From: an uncultured Bryobacteraceae bacterium
GTDB taxonomy: Bacteria; Acidobacteriota; Terriglobia; Bryobacterales; Bryobacteraceae
Length of the DNA stretch: 32,191 bases
Direction: 5' to 3'
Assembly: GCA_955652915.1 (NCBI GenBank)
Contig: CATPCJ010000008.1
Location: 1 to 32,191, forward strand
The notes beneath the pieces are model-generated. The model made no database searches and was not told where the DNA came from. It saw nothing but the letters and a program-made list of their open reading frames with translations. Below are positions 1 to 6,437 of the stretch, piece by piece. How positions within the stretch are numbered: position 1 is the stretch's first letter; each line of letters starts with the position of its first letter. Position numbers and translations under genes: made by a program.

Positions 1-47
1 AGGGCCGCTTCCCGGTGCTGTTCGTCAACGTGCCTATAATACAGTCG

Positions 48-749
48 ATGCACAATATGGACCTAGGCACATTTGTCATCCGCCTGGTGCTCGCCCTGAT
101 TCTAGGCGCGGCCGTGGGGGTGGAGCGGGAATGGCACCACCGCATGGCCGGCACCCGAACCAACGCGCTGGTGGCAACCGCTGCATCGGTATTCGCCATG
201 ATCGGCATCTCGTTGGGCGGAGGCGGAGAAGCCGCCCGCATAATCGGCCAAATCGTTTCCGGCGTTGGTTTCCTGGGGGCCGGAGTTATTTTCAAGGAAG
301 GGGGCACGGTGCATGGGATGAACACCGCCGCAACGGTCTGGTGCTCGTCCGCGATCGGTGCGTTGGCTGGAATCGGTTATCCGCAGTACTCCGGCGCGGT
401 AGCTGTTGCCGTGGTGCTGACGAACCTCCTTTTTCGGCCGCTCGCCTACAGATGGGGACCGGAGCAGAAGTCGCTGGAGACACACTATCAGTTGGATCTA
501 ACTTGCGGGTCGAAATACGATGCGCACTTGCGCGCGCTGTTGCTGGCCGCCACCAAGAGCAATCAATTGGCAATCACGTCCCTGACCAGCCAGCTCCTGG
601 AGCCCGCGGATCGCATGCGAGTGACCGCCGAACTGAAAACGCCGGCCCGCAACGATGCGATAGTGGAACAACTGGTGGGGCACATCGCGCTCGAAGCCGG
701 AGTCGACTCAGTAAGCTGGCGCGTGGAAACTCCACTGGCGATTGAGTGA
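48..749 (+). CDS. mgtC: MgtC/SapB family membrane protein
   Basis: This protein belongs to the MgtC/SapB family, inner-membrane proteins linked in other bacteria to low-magnesium survival and to control of ion transport. The N-terminal part shows the family hallmarks: a first membrane segment (FVIRLVLALILGAAVGVERE), then RMAGTRTNALVATAA, then GVGFLGAGVIFKEGGTVHGMNTAATVW. About five hydrophobic segments are followed by a soluble tail of roughly 90 residues, as in long MgtC proteins. The start is uncertain because the frame is open to the left edge of the window. ATG at 48 or 57 fits the family N-terminus best. A TATAAT hexamer at 35-40 would place a transcript start near 47, so a leaderless message is possible. 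It lies 21 bases before a KdpD-like gene and is probably co-transcribed with it, which hints at a shared cation theme. Confidence 0.88.
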   Translation: MHNMDLGTFVIRLVLALILGAAVGVEREWHHRMAGTRTNALVATAASVFAMIGISLGGGGEAARIIGQIVSGVGFLGAGVIFKEGGTVHGMNTAATVWCSSAIGALAGIGYPQYSGAVAVAVVLTNLLFRPLAYRWGPEQKSLETHYQLDLTCGSKYDAHLRALLLAATKSNQLAITSLTSQLLEPADRMRVTAELKTPARNDAIVEQLVGHIALEAGVDSVSWRVETPLAIE

Positions 750-770
750 ATAATGGAATGAGGAAAGATC

Positions 771-1868
771 ATGCCCACCGCTGCACGCCGCCGCACGCCC
801 GAAGAATTGCTCCAGCAGGCGCAGGCGGAAGAGGCTTATGAGCGGCGCGGCAAGCTGAAAGTCTTTCTGGGATACGCTTCCGGCGTTGGAAAATCATTTC
901 GCATGTTGGACGAGGGCCGCCGGCGGCGGGAGCGCGGCCAGGATGTTGTGGTGGGCGCCACGCAATTGAAGACCTCAGCCGAAGTGGAGTCCCTGCTCAG
1001 CACGCTCGAAGTGGTCCCGCTGAAAACCGTCGACAACACGCAGGTGATGGACTTGCCCGTAATTCTGAAACGTCATCCCGGCGTTTGCCTGGTGGATGGT
1101 CTGGCCTACGACAATCCTGACGGCTGCAAGAATCGATATCGCTGGCAAGACGTGGAGGAGCTCCTGGAGGCGGGAATCTCCGTCATCACGTCGGTCAATA
1201 TCCAATACATCGATGAATTGCGCGAGCGCGTGGAACGGATCACGGGCAAGAAGGTATCGCAGACGGTTTCTCGAAAATTCCTGAACTCAGCCGATGAAAT
1301 CGCGATAGTCGATGCGCCACCCGAATTGTGCATCACGCGCGCGGCCGAACGGGATGCCGGCGCGGGTGTTTCCAGCGAGGCGCAAAAGTTGTCCGAGCTG
1401 CGCGAGATTGCGCTGCTGCTGGCGGCCGATGTGGTGGACCGGCAATTGGAGGCGTACCTGCAGCGCAATGGAATCACCCAGACTTTCGGCGCCCAGGAGC
1501 GGATACTGGTGTGCGTCACGCCGCGCGCGAACGCCGCCGCGATGATTGAGAGCGGCCGCCGGAACGCGGACCGGTTTCACGGGGACTTAACGGTGGCTTA
1601 TGTGCTCCAGCCGGAACTTTCGGCGGAGGATCAAGCCGCGCTGGACCGCAATCTCGCGATCGCTCGCGCCGCCCAGGCGCATGTCGAAATTCTGGAGGGG
1701 GAGGATCCGGTCGACGCCATCATGACGCTGGCTCGCGAACGGGGAATCACGCAGATTTTCGCCGGTCACAGCGCGCGTCCGAGATGGTGGCACAGCCTGG
1801 GAGGCACTCCACTGGACCGGTTGATCCGCAGCGCCAACGACATCGACGTGAGGGTCTTCCCGCACTAG
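771..1868 (+). CDS. Stand-alone KdpD N-terminal sensor-like protein, diverged copy (KdpD domain + USP)
   Basis: This 365-residue protein equals only the cytoplasmic N-terminal half of KdpD: a KdpD domain (about residues 25-235) followed by a universal-stress-protein-like domain (about 243-365). It has no membrane segments, H-box or ATPase domain. The Walker A motif is intact (GYASGVGKS). The usual second motif, VDELAHTN, reads VDGLAYDN, so the acidic residue after Asp is lost, and the usual QHLESLND segment reads QYIDELRE. The copy has therefore diverged, and its nucleotide handling may differ. The ATG is preceded by AGGAAAG at good spacing. It follows mgtC and precedes a more canonical paralogue. 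In typical KdpD this region modulates kinase activity in response to potassium or nucleotide signals. A role in trans on the kinase half encoded at 22761 is inference. Confidence 0.85.
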   Translation: MPTAARRRTPEELLQQAQAEEAYERRGKLKVFLGYASGVGKSFRMLDEGRRRRERGQDVVVGATQLKTSAEVESLLSTLEVVPLKTVDNTQVMDLPVILKRHPGVCLVDGLAYDNPDGCKNRYRWQDVEELLEAGISVITSVNIQYIDELRERVERITGKKVSQTVSRKFLNSADEIAIVDAPPELCITRAAERDAGAGVSSEAQKLSELREIALLLAADVVDRQLEAYLQRNGITQTFGAQERILVCVTPRANAAAMIESGRRNADRFHGDLTVAYVLQPELSAEDQAALDRNLAIARAAQAHVEILEGEDPVDAIMTLARERGITQIFAGHSARPRWWHSLGGTPLDRLIRSANDIDVRVFPH

Positions 1869-1869
1869 G

Positions 1870-1914
1870 CCATGCCAGAGTAAACCATGGCAGACTAAAC
1901 CATGGCAGATCGCC
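1870..1914 (+). repeat. Three tandem 15-bp units across a start codon, creating two mini-ORFs
   Basis: Units at 1870-1884, 1885-1899 and 1900-1914 all begin CCATG and match closely over the first ten to fifteen bases. The first two read ATG-CCA-GAG-TAA and ATG-GCA-GAC-TAA, each a three-codon mini-ORF. The third reads ATG-GCA-GAT and opens into the second KdpD-like gene. All three ATGs are in the same frame. No clear Shine-Dalgarno sequence precedes the third ATG. Confidence 0.8.
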
Positions 1915-3035
1915 ATCCACCCGGAAAACTCAGGATTTATCTCGGCTACGCCGCTGGTGTCGGCAAGACCTACCAGATGCTTGAGGAAGCGCACGAGATG
2001 AAGCATCAGGGACGGGACGTCGTGATCGGATACTTTGAACCGCACGGCCGGAAAGATACGATCCTGAAAACCGAAGGGCTGGAAATAATCCCGCGCCGCA
2101 AGGCAGAGTACCGCGGCACGGTCTTTGAAGAGATGGATACGGAGGCCATACTGAGCCGGCACCCGGAAGTATGTGTGGTGGATGAATTTCCGCACACGAA
2201 CGTGCCGGGCGCGGAGTGTACGAAGCGATGGCAGGATGTGCAACTGTTGCTCGAAGCCGGTATCGATATCCTGACCACGATGAACATCCAGCATCTGGAA
2301 AGTTTGAACGATCAGGTGTGGCAAATCACCGGCGTGCGAGTGCGGGAGACGATTCCGGACTGGGTGATGCAGCAGGCAGACCAAGTGGTAATGGTGGATT
2401 TGACGCCTCGCGCGTTGCTCAACCGCCTGGCTCGCGGCGTGGTCTATTCGCCTGAGAAGGCACAGAAGGCGGTGGAGCATTTCTTTCAGGAATCCACGCT
2501 GGTGGCGTTGCGGGAACTGGCGCTGCGGCAGACGGCGCATGAGGTCGAGATCCGTCAAGTGGATTACGATTCGCCCGGCTTTCTCGACACCGATCCCGAT
2601 ACGAACCGGCAGGCCAAGGCTCAGACGACGGAGCGAATCCTGATTCATGTAACCAGCGACCCATCGACCGCGATGTTGATTCGCCGCGGAAAGCGCGTCG
2701 CCGACTACTTGCATGCGGATTGTTTCGCTGTCGCGATCGTCCGGGATAACGGTCCGGCCGATTCCAAGCCGCCTGAACAAGAAGCAGTGGAGCGCCATTT
2801 GAACTTCGCCCGCAATCTTCACATTGAGACGCGAGTATTGCAGGGCGGGGAAGCCGCAAAGACTCTGGTGGAATTCGCGCATTTGAATGGCGTCACGCAC
2901 CTATTCGTGTCGCGCCCGCAGCGGAGCAAATGGCCGGCGCTGCCTCGCAGGAACCTGGTGCAGCAGATTGTCCGGCTGGCCACGGACATGCAGGTGATTA
3001 TTGTTGCCAACCGCGTGCGCAATGCCTCTCAGTAG
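1902..3035 (+). CDS. Stand-alone KdpD N-terminal sensor protein (KdpD domain + USP)
   Basis: This 377-residue protein is a second protein made only of the KdpD N-terminal sensor half. It keeps the canonical signatures: Walker A GYAAGVGKT, the VDEFPHTNVPG motif and NIQHLESLND. A USP-like domain covers about residues 245-377. There are no transmembrane segments, histidine-kinase domain or response-regulator domain. Short KdpD proteins of this kind are known from some cyanobacteria and Deinococcus. It lies 33 bases after its diverged paralogue, and the intervening DNA is a triplicated start region. The kinase half of KdpD is encoded separately at 22761-24227 beside kdpE, so this is a plausible trans-acting sensor subunit. 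I did not see the SxS plus FTAxY c-di-AMP motif described for staphylococcal KdpD, so the ligand is unknown. Confidence 0.9.
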   Translation: MADRHPPGKLRIYLGYAAGVGKTYQMLEEAHEMKHQGRDVVIGYFEPHGRKDTILKTEGLEIIPRRKAEYRGTVFEEMDTEAILSRHPEVCVVDEFPHTNVPGAECTKRWQDVQLLLEAGIDILTTMNIQHLESLNDQVWQITGVRVRETIPDWVMQQADQVVMVDLTPRALLNRLARGVVYSPEKAQKAVEHFFQESTLVALRELALRQTAHEVEIRQVDYDSPGFLDTDPDTNRQAKAQTTERILIHVTSDPSTAMLIRRGKRVADYLHADCFAVAIVRDNGPADSKPPEQEAVERHLNFARNLHIETRVLQGGEAAKTLVEFAHLNGVTHLFVSRPQRSKWPALPRRNLVQQIVRLATDMQVIIVANRVRNASQ

Positions 3036-3041
3036 GTAACG

Positions 3042-3066
3042 AGCCGCCGGCTAAAGCCGGCTGCGG
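3042..3066. repeat. GC-rich palindromic element
   Basis: GCCGGC at 3046-3051 and again at 3056-3061 flank a TAAA loop and are mutually complementary, giving a short strong hairpin just after the stop of the KdpD-like gene. There is no following T-run, so it is closer to a REP-like intergenic palindrome than to a classical terminator. Confidence 0.5.
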
Positions 3067-3094
3067 ACAGGATTGCCCGCCCCACAAGAGAGCG

Positions 3095-3823
3095 ATGTAT
3101 TCTGGTGACGTGCAGTTGCAAAGCGCCATATTTTTCGAGACTCCCGAAGAACTCTTCGCGCGAGTGTTTCGAGAACTGAAGCCCCGCACGCCGGCGCCGG
3201 CGGTGCGAGTGGAGTTTTGCAAGTTCGCCAATGCGAATAGCTTTATACGGTGGGACGAGAGCGGTTTGGGGGTCCGCGTCACGGACGTCCTGGAGGGGTC
3301 GCCGGCGCCGATCCTGGAGGCGCTGGCGCACATCTTGCTGTCGAAACTGCTTCGCCGCCCTTCGCCGCGCACGTACGTCGAGCGATACCGGCGCTATCTC
3401 AACCGTAAGGAGATGCGGCGCTGCTTGCAATTGGTAAAGCAAACACGCGGGCGCAAATTTGTTTCCGGACCGAAAGGCAGCTTTTTCGATCTGGAACAAC
3501 TTTTTGAGGATTTGAACGTACGATATTTTCACGGGTTGATGGCTCGTCCATTGCTCGGTTGGAGCCGCAAGGCTTCGCGTTTGATGCTGGGTCACTACGA
3601 TCCATCGCACAACGCCATCATCATAAGCAAGCTGTTCGACGACGCCAGGGTCCCGCGAGTGGCGGTGGAGTACGTACTCTTTCACGAGATGCTGCATCTG
3701 CGTTACCCGATAGAACACCGGGGAGCGCGGCGATGCGTACACACGCGCGAATTCAAGGACGCCGAGAAGCAGTTTGTGCCGTTGAAGGCGGCCAAAGAGA
3801 TGCTGAAGCGAATCTGCGGCTAA
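3095..3823 (+). CDS. SprT-like zinc metallopeptidase domain protein
   Basis: This 242-residue protein has a C-terminal SprT-like fold. The zinc site HEMLH is at about residues 197-201 and a third ligand lies in HTREF near residue 216. The preceding segment, NVRYFHGLMARPLLGWSRKA, is typical of the family. The N-terminal 120 residues are less conserved and basic. Family relatives are putative DNA-associated or protein-repair proteases, but the bacterial substrate is generally unknown. The reading frame extends upstream to 2930, but that part overlaps kdpD-like codons, so ATG at 3095 after AGAGAG is the better start. The gene converges on the next gene, and the two stop codons overlap: TAA at 3821-3823 on this strand and TAG at 3820-3822 on the other. 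Confidence 0.8.
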   Translation: MYSGDVQLQSAIFFETPEELFARVFRELKPRTPAPAVRVEFCKFANANSFIRWDESGLGVRVTDVLEGSPAPILEALAHILLSKLLRRPSPRTYVERYRRYLNRKEMRRCLQLVKQTRGRKFVSGPKGSFFDLEQLFEDLNVRYFHGLMARPLLGWSRKASRLMLGHYDPSHNAIIISKLFDDARVPRVAVEYVLFHEMLHLRYPIEHRGARRCVHTREFKDAEKQFVPLKAAKEMLKRICG

Positions 3824-4344
3824 GCGGCATCATTGGTCTGAGCAGCCGGTCGCTGTAACTGGCTAAGCATGCTCTCGATCGGCTGGATCAGCTTGCGAAT
3901 GTCCGGGACAGTCCACCCCATCGGCGCCAGAGCCAGGCGGCAACGCAGGGAGGTGACCGCATAGTAGAAGGTGATCTGCTGCCACAACAAGGCGCCGCCA
4001 AAGCCTGGCCGATCCTCATTGGAGTGGACCAGCATCATTTTGGCGATGGCCAGCAATTGATTGAAATCACGAGTCAACCATTGAAGGTAAGCGGCCACTA
4101 TCTCGCGGCGGTCGGCTCGCAATTGCCGGGCGATGTCAGGCTGGTAACCCGGTTGGGTTGCAAGAAACCGGAAGTCTTGCTCATTGAACAAGCGGTGTAT
4201 TGGAACATAGTTGGCGGTTGAGAAGTTCTCCAGCCATTCAAGGCTGCAATCTTGCGCGTTGAGACGCGACGCTAGCCGGCGGAACAAAACGATCAATACC
4301 GCCGTCAAAGCGATCACCGTGACAAGGATTGTCAAACCAACCAT
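3820..4344 (-). CDS. Membrane-anchored hypothetical protein
   Basis: This is a 174-residue protein that I do not recognise. It begins with one hydrophobic segment (about residues 3-22, GLTILVTVIALTAVLIVLF) followed by a basic RRLASRLN, which suggests an inner-membrane anchor with a cytoplasmic domain. The remainder is predicted mostly helical and contains several aromatic residues, for example AAYLQWLTRDFNQLLAIAK. There is no catalytic motif. The start is well supported by AAGGAGGAGGAAG just upstream, and a good sigma-70-like promoter lies at 4370-4398. It is a single-gene unit converging on the SprT-like gene, and its stop overlaps that gene's stop. Confidence 0.72.
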   Translation of the reverse strand: MVGLTILVTVIALTAVLIVLFRRLASRLNAQDCSLEWLENFSTANYVPIHRLFNEQDFRFLATQPGYQPDIARQLRADRREIVAAYLQWLTRDFNQLLAIAKMMLVHSNEDRPGFGGALLWQQITFYYAVTSLRCRLALAPMGWTVPDIRKLIQPIESMLSQLQRPAAQTNDAA

Positions 4345-4369
4345 ACTTCCTCCTCCTTGGAGTTAAATC

Positions 4370-4398
4370 AGTATATCGATTTAGTCTAGAGAAATCAA
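4370..4398 (-). promoter_or_regulatory. Sigma-70-like promoter for the membrane-anchored hypothetical gene
   Basis: Read on the minus strand, TTGATT (4398-4393), a 17-base spacer and TATACT (4375-4370) form a good match to the -35/-10 consensus. It sits about 25 bases before a strong ribosome-binding site and the start at 4344. Confidence 0.6.
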
Positions 4399-4462
4399 TC
4401 GACCCATAGCAATATGTTCCTGGTACCATCAAGATATATTGGAAACCTAGAGCACATTTTTA

Positions 4463-4800
4463 CGCTCTGCCGCCGCCAAGGAGGCCGGCATTGAGTGCTT
4501 TTAGCCGTGCGAGCAACCGTTCCTGGCCTGCTCGCGTCCAAATGATGTCCAAAAACCAGTGATGTTCAAAAACCAGCCTTTTCTCCTGGCCGAGCGGCTT
4601 AATGCCGCAAGCCTAGCCACGGTGAAGGCGGCGGCTATCGGCCGCGCTGAAACCGCCCAGCCCAGGTATATAGCTGATATTCAGGCCCCAAAGACCGTTC
4701 GTCTTGGCCATGAAGTAAACGGCGAACCCAATCGATAAACGGCTAGGTTGCGATTGCAAAGACAGGGAGGTAGAGCAGGAAAGCGGTTAGCAGCGGTAAT
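4463..4800 (-). pseudogene. Decayed C-terminal copy of the adjacent multi-pass membrane protein
   Basis: Minus-strand DNA here aligns along its length with the 3' part of the intact gene at 4872-5681. Two segments still translate clearly. SIGFAVYFMAK here matches SIGYAIYFTAK in the intact protein, and LARLKALNAGLLGGG matches LARLKAINDSLLGGG near its C-terminus. The two segments are in different frames, and a stop codon follows the first, so the copy is broken. Only about the last 105 codons of the parent are represented. The 4345-4871 interval otherwise holds a promoter for the leftward gene and one copy of the dispersed GC-rich repeat. Confidence 0.82.
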
Positions 4801-4820
4801 TGGTTTGCGATTTTTTCACA

Positions 4821-4840
4821 GCTTCTGACGCGCGCGGTTC
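4821..4840 (-). repeat. Single copy of the dispersed GAACCGCGCGCGTCAG repeat
   Basis: On the minus strand this reads GAACCGCGCGCGTCAGAAGC. It is nearly identical to the core of the arrays at 9261-9440 and 11057-11240 and lies about 30 bases after the stop of the membrane-protein gene. A weaker unit, TGACTCGCGCGTATGC, includes that gene's stop codon. Confidence 0.65.
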
Positions 4841-4871
4841 AGCGCGGGCATCAGAGATGCATACGCGCGAG

Positions 4872-5681
4872 TCAACCCTTCCGGTCTTTGGAATTGCCGC
4901 CGCCGAGGAGACTGTCATTGATCGCTTTCAGCCGGGCGAGCATCTGTTCGTGGTCTTCCGGATTCCATTGATGTCCAATAATCAGCTTGTTTTCCTCGCC
5001 TTGGCGGGTCAATCCTAAAAGCCAAAACAACATGGCGACCGTGGACGCAGTAACCACGACCATGCTGAATTGACGATACCAGGTTTGGTGGATATTCAAA
5101 AATAAAAGACTACTCGCCTTGGCCGTGAAGTAAATCGCGTATCCGATAGAATAAACGACTAGATTGCGATTAATAGGGATAGGGTAGTACACGAGGAAAG
5201 TGGTTAATAGAAGCACGAAAATCAACAGACTGGTATTGAGGGCGCGATCGATGACCATGAAAGTGTTGAAGACACCATGCGGAGTCCTCTCCAGCAGCAG
5301 AAGGAGCAGAGATCCAAAAATCGCAACACCTAGGCAAATCCTCAGGTAGCGCCTGGAAGTACTTGCAATTCCTTTCAGATCCCGGAGCACCAACGTGTAC
5401 AACTCCAAAACAACGAGGGCACAGAAACAGGTGAGCAGAGCCTGGGTTACCAGCCAGAAGTAGCGATAGCCGACGCTGTAAAAGGGAAGAAACGGCCATA
5501 TCAAGTCCTGCAAAGAAGCTATGAGCAAGTAGCCAAAGAAGCTTGGATACCTCCGAAACAAGTCCGTCGACAATACGCGAAAAACAAGGGCCACCAAAAT
5601 CAAGTCTTGGAGAATCAGCAAGACGACTTGTTCGGTAGGGAGCCGCTGCATGATTTGATATCCGAAACACAATCTTAGCAT
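4872..5681 (-). CDS. Multi-pass (about 7 TM) membrane protein of unknown function
   Basis: This 269-residue protein is mainly hydrophobic. Seven or so membrane segments are visible, beginning at VVLLILQDLILVALVFRVL and including YFWLVTQALLTCFCALVVLELY, LRICLGVAIFGSLLLLLLE, TSLLIFVLLLTTFLVYYPI, NLVVYSIGYAIYFTAKASSLLFL and FSMVVVTASTVAMLFWLLGL. A soluble tail of about 45 residues follows (NPEDHEQMLARLKAINDSLL). I do not recognise a named family, and no enzymatic motif is evident. The start at 5681 has GGGAG five bases upstream. A shorter start at 5651 is possible. A tiny exported-peptide gene ends about 28 bases upstream in the same direction, so the two are probably one operon. A degraded copy of this gene's 3' half lies just downstream, so the family has been duplicating here. 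Confidence 0.75.
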   Translation of the reverse strand: MLRLCFGYQIMQRLPTEQVVLLILQDLILVALVFRVLSTDLFRRYPSFFGYLLIASLQDLIWPFLPFYSVGYRYFWLVTQALLTCFCALVVLELYTLVLRDLKGIASTSRRYLRICLGVAIFGSLLLLLLERTPHGVFNTFMVIDRALNTSLLIFVLLLTTFLVYYPIPINRNLVVYSIGYAIYFTAKASSLLFLNIHQTWYRQFSMVVVTASTVAMLFWLLGLTRQGEENKLIIGHQWNPEDHEQMLARLKAINDSLLGGGNSKDRKG

Positions 5682-5709
5682 CTGGCTCCCTGAGCCGGAT
5701 AGGCAATTC

Positions 5710-5826
5710 TTATCGCTTCAAGCTGTGATCACAAGTCGGCAGGCAGGGGGGGAAGGGTAGGTCGGCGGAAACCGTCATTACGAATGCGAGGGTCAGCCCC
5801 GCGAGCAGTACGAATTTCTTTATCAT
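5710..5826 (-). CDS. Small exported peptide (38 residues) with CxxxC tail
   Basis: This ORF is easily missed because of its size. From ATG at 5826 it encodes a peptide starting MIKKFVLLAGLTLAFVMTVS, a textbook signal peptide with an alanine cleavage region. The short mature tail is rich in proline and has two cysteines (DLPFPPCLPTCDHSLKR). An upstream ATG at 5835 would add three residues, but AGGA at 5837-5840 is better spaced for 5826. It is followed after about 28 bases by the multi-pass membrane protein in the same direction, and preceded by a stem-loop leader that is duplicated, with a broken copy of this ORF, at 6192-6309. The function is unknown. A secreted signal or a small membrane-associated partner of the downstream protein are both inference. 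Confidence 0.55.
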   Translation of the reverse strand: MIKKFVLLAGLTLAFVMTVSADLPFPPCLPTCDHSLKR

Positions 5827-6027
5827 GGGAATCATATCCTGTGTTATTTATGTGGTTGAAAATCGAATTCAACTCCAACACAGGATAACGACCGAAAAGC
5901 CATGTAAACCAAAACACTTGTACGTTTTCTGAAGCCAGAACATGGAGTGAATCGGCATGCAACGAAAACACTCTTCGGTCAACTTGCCCCTTCTTTCCGG
6001 CTCCGATTCGGTGAATGATCCGAATTG
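5756..6027. repeat. Direct duplication, copy 1 (peptide gene plus leader)
   Basis: This segment aligns over its length with 6192-6437. It includes the 5' part of the exported-peptide gene, a nested inverted repeat in its leader (GTTGAA and TTCAAC around 5860-5880), and at the right end CTTTCCGGCTCCGATTCGGT followed by AATGATCCG. Confidence 0.75.
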
Positions 6028-6191
6028 TCGATGTTTTCGAGAATCAATAAAATCGTACGTTCGGGAGGCGCCGATGCATACTTTGATATCCGAAAAATAC
6101 AATCGTATTAGCCGATATAAATTTGTGTTGAGATGGGATAGTCTTATCGCGTTGATCCGGAGTTCAGACAAATTCCGAAAATAGGGGCACC

Positions 6192-6437
6192 GGTAAGTCA
6201 GCGGGAAACCGTCGCAGCTAACGCCAGCGTCAGCCCAGCGAGCAGCCAGTTTCCTTATAATGGGGGGTCATTGCCTCTGTGTTTGAAAATCGAGTTCGAA
6301 CTCAAACACGGTATTGGGGCGGGAAGCCACGTAAGGTGAACCACTGGGACCTTTTCTGAAACCGGACCTCAGTCAACTTACCTCTGGTCAACTTACCCCT
6401 TTCCTTCCGGCTCCGATTCGGTGTATGATCCGATTTG
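6192..6437. repeat. Direct duplication, copy 2, with broken peptide gene
   Basis: This is the degenerate second copy of 5756-6027. The peptide ORF is disrupted: the start became ATT and small deletions shift the frame. The leader hairpin is kept: GTGTTTGA (6279-6286) is complementary to TCAAACAC (6302-6309) and encloses the perfect 12-bp palindrome GAGTTCGAACTC (6292-6303). A 14-base direct repeat, GTCAACTTACC, also occurs twice near 6372-6397. Apart from these two copies, 5836-6437 shows no convincing gene. Confidence 0.72.
6401..6429 (+). promoter_or_regulatory. Possible promoter giving a leaderless message for the next gene
   Basis: TATGAT at 6424-6429 lies eight bases before the ATG at 6438, so transcription would begin almost at the start codon. 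The -35 region (TTCCTT at 6401-6406, 17-base spacing) is poor. The same block is present in duplicated form near 6016-6024. Confidence 0.3.

Noticed and set aside
1587..2900. 437-residue open frame on the minus strand
   Set aside because: It is antisense to the two KdpD-like genes, whose motifs are unmistakable. It has no recognisable domain and an odd His/Arg/Gln-rich composition.
4238..4432. 64-residue open frame on the minus strand
   Set aside because: It overlaps the promoter and start of the membrane-anchored hypothetical gene in another frame and has no ribosome-binding site or protein-like pattern.
5957..6184. 75-residue open frame on the plus strand (and the 100-residue antisense frame at 5869-6171)
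   Set aside because: Both cross the boundary of the duplicated element. The composition is not protein-like and the counterpart in the second copy is not open.
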